Below are positions 8,006 through 15,504 of a stretch of 33,037 nucleotides of DNA, in pieces (positions within the stretch are counted from its first letter, which is position 1; each line of letters opens with the position of its first letter). The translations under genes were made by a program, and so were the position numbers. The DNA comes from Pseudomonadota bacterium (GTDB lineage: Bacteria > Chloroflexota > UBA6077 > JAJPHF01). Below the pieces are notes generated by a model. The model made no database searches, was not told the origin of the DNA, and was given only the letters and a program-made list of their open reading frames with translations. The stretch is taken from positions 1-33,037 of the forward strand of contig JAJPHF010000105.1 of NCBI GenBank assembly GCA_021325365.1, written 5' to 3'.

Positions 8006-9274
8006 TTAGCCGCGGCCGAGCGGATCGATCTCGCGGCGCGCCTCCGGGGTGAAGATGTCCTTCGGGATCATCCCGTGGACGCCCTTGTTGCCATCTACCA
8101 CCTGCGTGACGCGGAAGCTCACGGCCACGCTGCAGAGACCGTACGCATCCAGCGTGCTCATGCCGGCACACCGGACCAGGAACTCCACGGCGTTGCGCAG
8201 GCAGAGCCGGAACGCCTCGTTCAGATCGGCGTCGAAGCCCAGCACCAGCCAGTGCGATGGTGTCTCGACCAGGGGCCAGCGGAGTGGCGCCTGCTGGTGC
8301 AGGACGACTTGCAGGCGCAGATCGCGCATCGCCGACTCGATCGCCGTCAGGTTCACCTCGCCGTCGCCCTGCGCGACGTGGGAATCGCCAGTGTAGATCA
8401 GCGCGCCCGGCTTCCAGACCGGCACGAACAGCGTCGTGCCCGCGACCAGTTCGCGCAGGTCCACGTTGCCGGCATGCGGGCCGGGCGGCACGGCGTTCAC
8501 GGGACGGTCCACGTCGGGACAGACGCCGAGAGTGCCTTGGAAGGGGCCCAGCGGGATGCGAATGTTCGGTCCCCAGGCCGTGGTCAGGCTCGCGAGGTCA
8601 AGATCGAAGTAGCGGACCTGCCCGTCCGGAAACTCTTCTGGCAGCGCGCCCGTGCCGAGGTCGACGGGATTGTTGAAGTTGAAGCCGAAGTCGATGGGCT
8701 CGCAACGAAGCACCCGCAGCTCTAGCACGTCGCCCGGCTCGGCGCCGCGCACGGCCACGGGCCCCACGAGCGTCATCGGGCCACGGCCGGGGTGGTCTCG
8801 CCGCAGTTGCGCGATGGCGTCGATGGTCGTGCCCGGCTCGATCGCGCCGAGGAAGTGGGTGAGAGTATTCGGATAGTGCAGCACGTCGCCCGAATCCGCG
8901 GTCAGGACCGGGCCGCGCGCCGGGTCGAAGATGCCTAGCTCGACCGTCTCTCCGACGATGGACTCAATCGTGAGCGTGCGCCCCTGCGCCGTAGGGTCGG
9001 CGAGCGGCGGCTCGGCCCCGCCCGCGATGTACAGCGGCCAGGCGCGGTGCGTGTCGGCGCCCCCGAGCAGCGGCGAGGCCGCCGTCGTGCCGGGGAGCGC
9101 CGCGGGCAGCTTCTGGACCGCATCGCGCGTCGCGCCGCGGGCGCTGAGGAACCCGTCGAGACGCCCCTGATCCACCGCGTCCTGGTGCGTCAGCCGGTCC
9201 AGGTCTGCCCGCCGCTCGACAAGGTCATCGCTCATCCGCTCCCAGCGCCGGCTGGGCCGCGAGCAGCCATCCAT
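8006..9274 (-). CDS. Acetamidase/formamidase (FmdA/AmdA family)
   Basis: A 422-aa amidase family protein that releases ammonia from small amides such as formamide or acetamide in characterised members. Signature stretches include VAVRGAEPGDVLELRVL and PGALIYTGDSHVAQGDGEVN. ATG 9274 is chosen because a perfect AGGAGGT SD lies 7 bases upstream; a GTG at 9283 overlaps that SD. It is convergent with the permease gene (30-bp gap) and divergent from the alpha/beta hydrolase, with its own promoter at 9410-9438. It could deal with an amide released by nearby pathways, but nothing in the sequence fixes its substrate. Confidence 0.88.
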   Translation of the reverse strand: MDGCSRPSRRWERMSDDLVERRADLDRLTHQDAVDQGRLDGFLSARGATRDAVQKLPAALPGTTAASPLLGGADTHRAWPLYIAGGAEPPLADPTAQGRTLTIESIVGETVELGIFDPARGPVLTADSGDVLHYPNTLTHFLGAIEPGTTIDAIAQLRRDHPGRGPMTLVGPVAVRGAEPGDVLELRVLRCEPIDFGFNFNNPVDLGTGALPEEFPDGQVRYFDLDLASLTTAWGPNIRIPLGPFQGTLGVCPDVDRPVNAVPPGPHAGNVDLRELVAGTTLFVPVWKPGALIYTGDSHVAQGDGEVNLTAIESAMRDLRLQVVLHQQAPLRWPLVETPSHWLVLGFDADLNEAFRLCLRNAVEFLVRCAGMSTLDAYGLCSVAVSFRVTQVVDGNKGVHGMIPKDIFTPEARREIDPLGRG

Positions 9275-9409
9275 CCTGGCCACCTCCTGAAATGCCGCCG
9301 CCGAGAGCCGGGCGCGCGGTCGGCGCCGTTGGCCTGCGCGCCCGGCCTGCCCGGAAACGGCGCCTGGGGGATGCGTTCCGGATTGACATCGCCGTTTTGC
9401 AGATGCGAC

Positions 9410-9438
9410 ACTCTACCCAACCCGTCGCGCGCTGTCAA
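9410..9438 (-). promoter_or_regulatory. Promoter of the acetamidase gene
   Basis: On the minus strand a perfect -35 TTGACA (9433-9438), a 17-bp spacer and a -10 TAGAGT (9410-9415, four of six) point at the acetamidase, giving a leader of about 130 bases. The 237-bp gap is shared with the divergent alpha/beta hydrolase, for which only a weaker match is visible (TTGACA at 9383-9388 with poor -10 candidates). Confidence 0.6.
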
Positions 9439-9511
9439 CGACCGCCCCGCGCCCGCCAGCGTCGCGGCTCAGGCCGGCCGTGCCGCGCGGCCGTCGCTTC
9501 GAGGAGGGCTT

Positions 9512-10411
9512 ATGCAGCCGGCCGCCCACCCGTCGGTCGCTCCGCTGCCCTACGGTCCCACCAGCACTTATCAGGTGAAGGTCTTCGACGTTGCGTATCG
9601 CCGGGATGGCGATGAGACCTGGCTGGCCCGCATCTACCAACCGCAGGGCGCCGGGCCGTTCCCGGCACTGATCGACGTACACGGCGGCGTCTGGAGCGGC
9701 GGCGATCGTTTCAGCAACGCGGCCCGCAACGAGGCCCTGGCGGCGAGCGGGCTGCTGATCGCCGCGCTCGACTTCCGCCTCGCCCCGCGTGACCCGTACC
9801 CTGCCTCCGTGGCCGACGTGAACTACGGCACCCGCTGGCTGAAAGCCCAGGCGCCGGCGCTGGGCGGCGATCCGCGCCGGCTGGGTGGCATCGGCGCGTC
9901 CAGCGGCGGGCACCTCGTGATGCTCAGCGCCATGCGGCCCCACGACCCGCGCTACACGGCGCTGCCGGGGCCGGAGCACGTGGATGCCGGGCTGGCCTAC
10001 GTGATCGCCTGCTGGCCGATTCTCGACCCCTACGCGCGCTACCGCTTTGCTCAGGCGAGCGGCCGCCCGGAGCTAGTGCGCGGGAGCGAAGGCTATTTCC
10101 TGAACGCCGAGACGATGCAGGAAGCCAGTCCCCAGGGAATCCTCGACCGCGGCGAGCCTGCTGCCCTGCCGCCCACGCTGGTCCTGCAGGGCACCGCCGA
10201 CAAGAACATCACGATGGCGATGACCGAGCGCTTCCTGGCCGCGTACCGGGCCGCGGGCGGCGCGATTGAGCTGGAGCGGTTCCCCGGCATGGGCCACGGT
10301 TTCGGCGACCCGCCGGGCGCGAACCTCGAGCGCGCCCTCGAGCTGATGAAGGCGTTCATCGCCCGCCAGCTCGCCGCGGCCGGTCCCGCCTCGGAGCCCC
10401 CCAGCGCCTAG
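9512..10411 (+). CDS. Alpha/beta hydrolase (HSL-like esterase/lipase family)
   Basis: A 299-aa serine hydrolase for an ester or other acyl substrate. The oxyanion-hole HGG is at 57-59 (DVHGGVW), the nucleophile is Ser130 in GASSG, and the likely triad partners are Asp229 (GTADKN) and His261 (MGHGFG). ATG 9512 follows GAGGAGGG; a longer in-frame extension upstream is Arg-rich, antisense to the acetamidase start, and rejected. No signal peptide is seen, so it is probably cytoplasmic. It is convergent with the amidase downstream, and the 92-bp repeat lies in the gap. The substrate is unknown. Confidence 0.88.
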   Translation: MQPAAHPSVAPLPYGPTSTYQVKVFDVAYRRDGDETWLARIYQPQGAGPFPALIDVHGGVWSGGDRFSNAARNEALAASGLLIAALDFRLAPRDPYPASVADVNYGTRWLKAQAPALGGDPRRLGGIGASSGGHLVMLSAMRPHDPRYTALPGPEHVDAGLAYVIACWPILDPYARYRFAQASGRPELVRGSEGYFLNAETMQEASPQGILDRGEPAALPPTLVLQGTADKNITMAMTERFLAAYRAAGGAIELERFPGMGHGFGDPPGANLERALELMKAFIARQLAAAGPASEPPSA

Positions 10412-10424
10412 AGCAGCCTGCGTC

Positions 10425-10516
10425 TCGTAGGGGCGGGTTTCATGCCCGCCCGCGGCCCGCAGGCCGCAACTCCCCGGTCGGTCGGCCGCTGGCTCTCGCT
10501 GCAAACTGCTGTAGGC
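10425..10516. repeat. 92-bp two-hairpin repeat element, copy 1
   Basis: Starts TCGTAGGGGCGGG and ends CTGTAGGC. It has two obvious hairpins: GGGCGGG/CCCGCCC around a TTTCAT-type loop, and GCGGCC-cgca-GGCCGC. The copy at 12162-12253 has the same length, an identical first 33 bases, 18 of 19 identical bases at the other end, and a diverged middle of about 30 bases. It lies between convergent genes and could also act as a bidirectional terminator. Confidence 0.85.
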
Positions 10517-10522
10517 CCCTGT

Positions 10523-11995
10523 TCAGCACGTCGCTCCCGGGCCGCCCGTGCGGTCGTGCTCCTCGGCGTCCATGCCGAAAGCCCCGGGGGGCCAGCGGTC
10601 TGCCCAGGGGCGTGCCGCCTCGATAGCGGCGGCCAGCTGCAGCACCCCCGCGTCGTCGCCGTGTCGGCCGACTACCTGAATCGCCAGGGGCAGCCCGCTG
10701 GAGTGGAAGGCGAACGGGATGCTGGCGGCCGGGGTCTGCGCGACGTTGAACTGCGGCAGGAAGCCTGGCGTGCGCCCCCCGCCGCGATTGATGGGACGCA
10801 CGGCTTCGACGCGCGGCGCCGGCCCAGCGGCGGCGGGGCACACGAGAAAGTCGTACCCCTCGAACCAGCCCCGCATCGCTTCGGCGTAGGCCGCGTTGCG
10901 CCGCAGTATACCGCGATATTGCCAGGCGAGCGCGCGCTGGCCGGCCGCGCAGACCGCCGCCGCGTAGTCCGTGAGCGCGTCGCTATGACGCGCCAGAAAG
11001 TCCGGTTCCAGCATCTCCAGCGCCGCATAGAGATCGCCGGCATACGCCCATACGCCAGGGGCCAGTACGTCGTCCGTGGCCAGCGCCGGCGGGGCAGCCG
11101 TGCTCACGACGCAGCCGCGCTCGCGCAGCAGCGCCGCCGCCTCGTCGATCATGGTGCCGACCTCGGCGTCGACGCCGGCGACGTTGCCAAGGTCGGCGCT
11201 GACCGCCACCCGCACGTCGCGCAAGGGGCTGTGCAGGCTGCCCAGGAAGTTCGGTACCGGGCCGGGTAGCGCGTCCGGGTCCCGGGGATCGGGGCCGGCG
11301 AGGGCCTGCAGGAGCAGCGCGCTATCCCGTACCGTCCGCGCGAGCGGGCCGCCCTGCCCCCGGCCGGGGGCAGGGCACCACCGCTGGACCTCGGGGACGC
11401 GCCCCTGGCTGGGCTTTAGCCCGAAAACGCCGTTGAACGCGGCAGGACCGCGAATCGAGCCGCCGGAGTCGCTGCCCACCGCCAGCGGCCCGAGGCCCGC
11501 GGCCACCGCCGCTGCGGCCCCTCCGCTCGACCCGCCACACGAGCGCTCCAGGCTCCACGGGTTGCGACCATCGGGGCCCAGGCGGTTGCGGACGCCCCCC
11601 AAGAGCCCGAACTCCGGCGTGTTCGTCTTGCCCACCAGCACCGCGCCCGCCCGCCGCAGACGCGCCACCACTTCGGCGTCCGCCTGGTGGTTCTCGCGGA
11701 AGGCCAGTGAGCCGTAGGTCGTCGGCAGCCCGGCCATCTCGATGAGGTCTTTGACGGAGACCGGCACGCCGCACAGGAGCGGCCGCTCGCCCGGTGCCAG
11801 CCAAGCGGCTTCGGCCGCCCGCGCCGCGCGCCGCGCGTCAGCCGCGTTCACCGCCAGGTAAGCGTGCAGCCGGTGGTCGAGTTGGGCGATGCGACCAAGT
11901 AGCTCGTCCAGTACCTCGACTGGAGAGAACGCACGACGGGCATACCCGGCAAGCAGCGCGGTGGCGCTGAGCTGCCACAGCTTAGAAGTAGTCAC
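10523..11995 (-). CDS. Amidase, amidase-signature (AS) family
   Basis: A 490-aa Ser-Ser-Lys amidase. The catalytic Lys82 is in VSVKDL, the cis-Ser is in GGSSGG (156-157), and the nucleophile Ser180 is in the GGSIRGPA stretch. Length is normal for the family (GatA-like, aryl-amide and nylon-oligomer amidases). The start is GTG 11995, which overlaps the stop of a truncated Rieske reading frame by four bases (GTGA); AGGGCGAGAGG is just upstream. Direct copies of a 92-bp repeat lie on both sides, so the gene may have been moved or joined to this place by rearrangement behind the Rieske alpha/beta genes. The substrate is unknown. Confidence 0.9.
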   Translation of the reverse strand: MTTSKLWQLSATALLAGYARRAFSPVEVLDELLGRIAQLDHRLHAYLAVNAADARRAARAAEAAWLAPGERPLLCGVPVSVKDLIEMAGLPTTYGSLAFRENHQADAEVVARLRRAGAVLVGKTNTPEFGLLGGVRNRLGPDGRNPWSLERSCGGSSGGAAAAVAAGLGPLAVGSDSGGSIRGPAAFNGVFGLKPSQGRVPEVQRWCPAPGRGQGGPLARTVRDSALLLQALAGPDPRDPDALPGPVPNFLGSLHSPLRDVRVAVSADLGNVAGVDAEVGTMIDEAAALLRERGCVVSTAAPPALATDDVLAPGVWAYAGDLYAALEMLEPDFLARHSDALTDYAAAVCAAGQRALAWQYRGILRRNAAYAEAMRGWFEGYDFLVCPAAAGPAPRVEAVRPINRGGGRTPGFLPQFNVAQTPAASIPFAFHSSGLPLAIQVVGRHGDDAGVLQLAAAIEAARPWADRWPPGAFGMDAEEHDRTGGPGATC

Positions 11996-12266
11996 CCTCT
12001 CGCCCTGCCTTGCCAGCAGTGGTCGAAGACCCGCTCCCCCTCCAGCTGCGGCAGCGCCGCCGAGCCGAGCGCGGCGCGGTGTACGCGAAAGATGCCGCGC
12101 TCCGGGTCGTCCCTCACTAGAGCGCCTTGCAGTTGAGCAGAGCGGCCGGGGTGTCGTAGTGTCGTAGGGGCGGGTTTCATGCCCGCCCGCGGCCGACAGG
12201 CCGCCAAACCGGCGCTGGTTGCGCGCTCAACCAAGCTGCAAACCGCTGTAGGCTCGCGAGCTGCAT
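11992..12266 (-). pseudogene. Broken 5' end of a second Rieske dioxygenase alpha gene
   Basis: From about 12135 to 11995 the minus strand encodes QLQGALVRDDPERGIF and onward to VFDHCW. This closely matches the N-terminus of the intact Rieske alpha at 12826-14148 (DLQQLIVDDPAAGLF ... IFDRCW). After CW the similarity stops and a TGA overlaps the amidase start, so about 400 codons, including all iron-binding residues, are missing. Upstream, an AGGAGG SD and ATG at 12266 lie 35 bases after the Rieske beta stop, but the second 92-bp repeat (12162-12253) separates this ATG from the remnant and shifts the frame. I infer one gene interrupted by the repeat and then truncated. Confidence 0.7.
12162..12253. 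repeat. 92-bp two-hairpin repeat element, copy 2
   Basis: Same orientation and length as copy 1 at 10425-10516. It begins TCGTAGGGGCGGGTTTCAT and ends CTGCAAACCGCTGTAGGC. The second hairpin is GCGGCC-gaca-GGCCGC; the middle holds a further inverted repeat, GGTTG-cgcgct-CAACC, that is not evident in copy 1. The 8-bp sequence GTGTCGTA is duplicated in tandem at 12151-12166, at its edge. The 306-bp gap 11996-12301 holds this element and the Rieske remnant. Confidence 0.85.
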
Positions 12267-12301
12267 GGCTGCCTCCTGCTCGCTGCGCCGCAGGCATGGA
12301 T

Positions 12302-12814
12302 TTACAGGATGATGCTCACCGTGCCGTGGGGCGCGAGCACGTCCAGGTCGAGGTCGGCGCGGCGCAGGCGAATCTTGAGTGCCCCGTCCACCCGGGTCAG
12401 ACGGTAACTGTACTGGCCCATGAAGGGGTCCGCCTGGCCGTTGCGAATGCGGTAGACGAGGAACGCGGCGCTCACGCAGACGTCCTCGCCGTCGGTCCCC
12501 GTGATCCGCACGTTGCTGACGAGCCGCCGCGTGCGGGACCAGGGGAACTCGCGGTAGGCGTGGCGGCTGTTCAGGCGCGCGACTCGCCCGCGCAGGCGCA
12601 CGATGTCGTCGTCGATCAGGCTGAGCGAGGTCGCCGGGTCCGCGTGCGGCAGGTCGGGCGAGGGCACCACGTAGCGGGCGTCCTCGGTGAACAGCGTCAG
12701 CCACTCGTCGAGCCGCCAGGCGTCGAGCAGCGCGGCCTCGGCGTAGAGAAAGTCTTCCACCTCCTCGCGGCTGATCGTGGGAGCGGCGTGTCCGTCCGGC
12801 ACGTTCGTTGCCAT
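12302..12814 (-). CDS. Aromatic-ring-hydroxylating dioxygenase beta (small) subunit
   Basis: A 170-aa protein of the SnoaL/NTF2-like cone fold used by benzoate, biphenyl and naphthalene dioxygenase beta subunits. It has a structural rather than catalytic role in the alpha3beta3 oxygenase. The match is in the EVEDFLYAEAALLDAWRLDEW opening and the SRTRRLVSNVRITG and YRIRNGQ stretches; 160-190 aa is normal. The start is ATG 12814, 11 bases after the alpha-subunit stop, the usual alpha-beta order. It is followed by the SD and ATG of a broken second alpha gene, so this locus may once have held another oxygenase. Confidence 0.9.
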   Translation of the reverse strand: MATNVPDGHAAPTISREEVEDFLYAEAALLDAWRLDEWLTLFTEDARYVVPSPDLPHADPATSLSLIDDDIVRLRGRVARLNSRHAYREFPWSRTRRLVSNVRITGTDGEDVCVSAAFLVYRIRNGQADPFMGQYSYRLTRVDGALKIRLRRADLDLDVLAPHGTVSIIL

Positions 12815-12825
12815 CTTCGTTCTCA

Positions 12826-14148
12826 CTACACCAGGGTGGAGGCGGGCCGCGGCGGCTGCTTGCGGCCCTCGCGGTGATCGCCGTGCCGCCGTCCCTGCAC
12901 GTGGGCGTGCCATTCCCGCCAGAAGGCGCGCAGGTGCAGCTCGTCGGTGAACAGGCGCGGGCCGTCCCGCTGCATGCCGCGCGACACGTCCGACCACTCC
13001 ACCGTCCGCGCTGCGAAACCCTCCTGGCACGCCTCCAGCACCTCCACGTCGTCCGGCGTTCCGAAGCCGCCCGGGCCGAGGAAGAGCTGGTAGGCGACCA
13101 GTCGGTTGGCCAGCAGCGCCGGCTCCTCCTCGGCCGGGCCCAGGGCCCAGGCGTGGACCTCCATGCCATCCGGCGCCGTGGGCCAGTAGACGCGCAGCGT
13201 CACCGCCGGGCCGTCGATCAGGAACAGGTTCGGGTAGATGAACAGGTTCCGGACCGTCTCGGCCATACGGTACGCGCGCTCCTCGCCGTGCCGCGCCACC
13301 AGCCGCGCGCGCAGGCGGTCGATCTCGCCGCGCGCCTCCTCGCCGAAGCAGGGGTGCCAGAGCGCTACCGGCCGCGGCATGCGGGCGGGCGTGTCGGTCA
13401 CGGCGTGGCCGTGCCCGAGATCGTACGCCTGTGCCTCGGCGGCCGTCCAGCCGCGCGCGCCCGTCACGTCCACGCCCAGGCTCGCCAGGAACGCATAGTA
13501 GGTCTGGTGCAGCGACAGGACGTGGTAGGCGTCGAAGCTGTTCTCGGACAGCAGCTTCCAGTTCGCGCGGATGGCGTACTTGTTCTCGCCCGGGATGAGC
13601 CGCATCCCTGCTTCGGCCTGATCCACCACCAGGTCGAGGTACTCCTTGGCGCCGTCCAGGTAGGTCGCCAGGTCCTCCCCGTCGGGGCTGAAGCTCACGA
13701 AGTAGAAGCCGCGGTAGCTGTCCAGGCGCGGCGCGGCGCGCAGCGCCCGCTCGCTGCGGTCCCAGCCCGAGCCGTAGGCGTCCTCGCCCGGAAGGCCGAT
13801 GAGCCGTCCGCAGGTGTCGAACGTCCAGGCGTGGTAGAAGCACTGGAACGTCTTGGCGTTCCCCTCGTCCTGCCGACAGATCCGCGCCCCGCGATGCGTA
13901 CACGTGTTGAACAGCGCGCGGACCTCGCCGTCGCTGCCACGAACGAAGATGATCGGCCAGCCGGCGATGCTCCGCCGGCGGAAATCGCCCGCGTTTGGGA
14001 TCTCCGACGCGTGGCCCACGTAGAGCCAGCAGCGGTCGAAGATGCGCTCGCGCTCCAGCGCCAGGATCTCGGGCGAGGTCATGGCCGAGCGATGGACGCG
14101 GAACAGCCCGGCCGCGGGGTCGTCGACGATTAGCTGCTGGAGGTCCAT
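12826..14148 (-). CDS. Aromatic-ring-hydroxylating dioxygenase alpha subunit
   Basis: A 440-aa catalytic subunit of a two-component-type (alpha/beta) Rieske dioxygenase. The [2Fe-2S] ligands are Cys83, His85, Cys103 and His106 (CTHRG...CFYHAW); the mononuclear iron ligands are Asp206-x2-His209-x4-His214 (ENSFDAYHVLSLHQ). The likely reaction is dihydroxylation or angular attack on an aromatic acid. ATG 14148 has GGGGGA just upstream. The beta subunit follows 11 bases on. Reductase and ferredoxin are not encoded in this window. It is the fifth gene of the operon that starts with the GntR regulator, 18 bases after the amidohydrolase. Confidence 0.93.
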   Translation of the reverse strand: MDLQQLIVDDPAAGLFRVHRSAMTSPEILALERERIFDRCWLYVGHASEIPNAGDFRRRSIAGWPIIFVRGSDGEVRALFNTCTHRGARICRQDEGNAKTFQCFYHAWTFDTCGRLIGLPGEDAYGSGWDRSERALRAAPRLDSYRGFYFVSFSPDGEDLATYLDGAKEYLDLVVDQAEAGMRLIPGENKYAIRANWKLLSENSFDAYHVLSLHQTYYAFLASLGVDVTGARGWTAAEAQAYDLGHGHAVTDTPARMPRPVALWHPCFGEEARGEIDRLRARLVARHGEERAYRMAETVRNLFIYPNLFLIDGPAVTLRVYWPTAPDGMEVHAWALGPAEEEPALLANRLVAYQLFLGPGGFGTPDDVEVLEACQEGFAARTVEWSDVSRGMQRDGPRLFTDELHLRAFWREWHAHVQGRRHGDHREGRKQPPRPASTLV

Positions 14149-14166
14149 CTTTCCCCCTCGCTCCCC

Positions 14167-15138
14167 TTAGAGCCCGAGCAGCCCCGCCGCGTTGCCGCCC
14201 AGGATGGCTTCGCGGTCGGCCGCCGGCAGGTCCATCGCCTGGATCGCGCGCACCATGGCGCGCTTGCCCTCGCCGCTGCGAATCTCCTGCGGATAGTCGG
14301 TGCCGAACAGCATCTGGCTGGGCGGCACGACCAGCAGCGAGGCGTAGACCGCCGTCAGGTCGCCGAAGAAGCCGCCCGTATCGTAGTACAGCGCCCGCAG
14401 GTAGTCCTCCAGCGGGCGGGCCAGCCGCGTGCCCTGCTTCGGGTCGGCGGCGGTGCCCATTTCGTCGCGGTTGAAGTAGCCGCGCAGGCGGCCCACCAGC
14501 GGCAGCGCCCCGCCCGCGCAGTGCGACAGGCAGATGCGCAGCGTCGGGAACGCATCCATCACGCCGCCGACCGCGAGGCGCGCGAGCGCCAGCACCAGCC
14601 CGAACTCGCGGCCCACCGTGCGCGCCAGGTCGTGCTCGGCCATGTACTCCGCGCCGATGGGCAGGAGCGTGGGGTGGATGAAGATGAACAGGCCAAGCGC
14701 CGCCACCCGCTCGTAGAACGGCCAGAGCGCGCGGCTATCGAGCGGCTCCCCGCCCACGTCGGTCCACAGCAGCACCCCCTTGAACCCCAGCTCCTGGGCG
14801 CAGCGGTCCAGCTCCGCTAGGGCCTCGGGGCCGCCGAGCGGCGGCACGTGGGCCAGCGGGTGCAGGCGCCCCGGGTGCTCGCGCGCCTGCCGCCGCAGGT
14901 CGTCGTTGATCTCGCGGCAATCGGCGAGCGAGGCGGCCGGCAGGGGCGCGCTTAGCACCGCCGCGTCGATGCCCGCCAGGTCCATCGCCGCGAGCCGCGC
15001 CGGCATGTCGCCGAGCCGCAGGTGCATGGTCTGCGCCGGCACGCCGCCCACGTAGGTCGTGGTGCGCCCCTCGCCCGCCGGCAGGTTGCGCCGGACGATC
15101 GCCTCGGGCACGAAGTGGCTGTGGAAGTCGATGATCAC
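14167..15138 (-). CDS. Amidohydrolase family 2 protein (ACMSD/gamma-resorcylate decarboxylase-like)
   Basis: A 323-aa TIM-barrel metalloenzyme. Expected metal or catalytic positions are all present: His6 and His8 (DFHSH), His155 (FIHPT), His206 (LSHCAGG) and Asp281 (FGTDYP). Relatives decarboxylate 2-amino-3-carboxymuconate semialdehyde or hydroxybenzoates, or hydrolyse lactones, all of which suit aromatic catabolism. It lies between the 108-aa gene and Rieske alpha on the minus strand. The 39-bp gap upstream of ATG 15138 is filled by a hairpin repeat. Decarboxylase against hydrolase cannot be decided here. Confidence 0.88.
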   Translation of the reverse strand: MIIDFHSHFVPEAIVRRNLPAGEGRTTTYVGGVPAQTMHLRLGDMPARLAAMDLAGIDAAVLSAPLPAASLADCREINDDLRRQAREHPGRLHPLAHVPPLGGPEALAELDRCAQELGFKGVLLWTDVGGEPLDSRALWPFYERVAALGLFIFIHPTLLPIGAEYMAEHDLARTVGREFGLVLALARLAVGGVMDAFPTLRICLSHCAGGALPLVGRLRGYFNRDEMGTAADPKQGTRLARPLEDYLRALYYDTGGFFGDLTAVYASLLVVPPSQMLFGTDYPQEIRSGEGKRAMVRAIQAMDLPAADREAILGGNAAGLLGL

Positions 15139-15177
15139 CCTGCCCTCACCCTGCCCTCTCCCAGGGGGAGAGGAAGA
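15139..15177. repeat. CCCTCTCCC/GGGAGAGGG hairpin repeat inside the operon
   Basis: CCTCTCCC (15155-15162) and GGGAGAGG (15166-15173) form an 8-bp stem with a 3-base loop, and CCTCACCCTGCCC next to it matches the flank of the same family at 17290-17440 and 32090-32130. It fills the gap between two co-directional genes and may lower or process the downstream transcript. Confidence 0.75.
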
Positions 15178-15504
15178 TTAGCTTGCCGATACCGGCGCCG
15201 CGGGCTCCTCGCCGGGCGGCACGTAGGCGAACATGGCGACCTGGTGGATCGAGCCGTGGTCGCCCTCGTACTCCAGCGGAAACACCGTGTCCAGCGGGTA
15301 GCCGCGCGCCGCGAACCAGCGCGGCACGGCGTCCGGGTCGAAGGCGTCGACCACGCACACCAGGCGGCTGCTCGCGGGGCCGCCCAGGATGCGGACGAGC
15401 CGCACGTCGGGATCGTGGCGCAGCGCGCGGCGCAGCTCCTCCATCGTCCCGCGGGTCAGGCCCGGCCAGGTGTGCAGCGTGCAGAAGCGGAGGATCGGCT
15501 TCAT
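15178..15504 (-). CDS. Small protein of unknown function, 108 aa
   Basis: I do not recognise this family with certainty. It is a soluble 108-aa protein with alternating strand/helix character (LRFCTLHTWPG; RLVRILGG; RLVCVVDAFD) and no signal peptide or membrane segment. It could be a small dimeric alpha/beta-barrel protein, but that is a guess. Its ATG overlaps the nitroreductase stop (ATGA, 15501-15504), so the two are translationally coupled and probably work together. Proline and alanine dominate the C-terminal tail. It is a real gene, judging by coupling, spacing and position in the operon. Confidence 0.72.
   Translation of the reverse strand: MKPILRFCTLHTWPGLTRGTMEELRRALRHDPDVRLVRILGGPASSRLVCVVDAFDPDAVPRWFAARGYPLDTVFPLEYEGDHGSIHQVAMFAYVPPGEEPAAPVSAS

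Noticed and set aside
9383..9412. Plus-strand promoter for the alpha/beta hydrolase (TTGACA at 9383)
   Set aside because: No -10 better than three of six bases at 17-18 bp; the overlapping minus-strand promoter is much better.
9047..9511. Longer start for the alpha/beta hydrolase
   Set aside because: The extension overlaps the acetamidase gene antisense and is Arg-rich; GAGGAGGG precedes ATG 9512.
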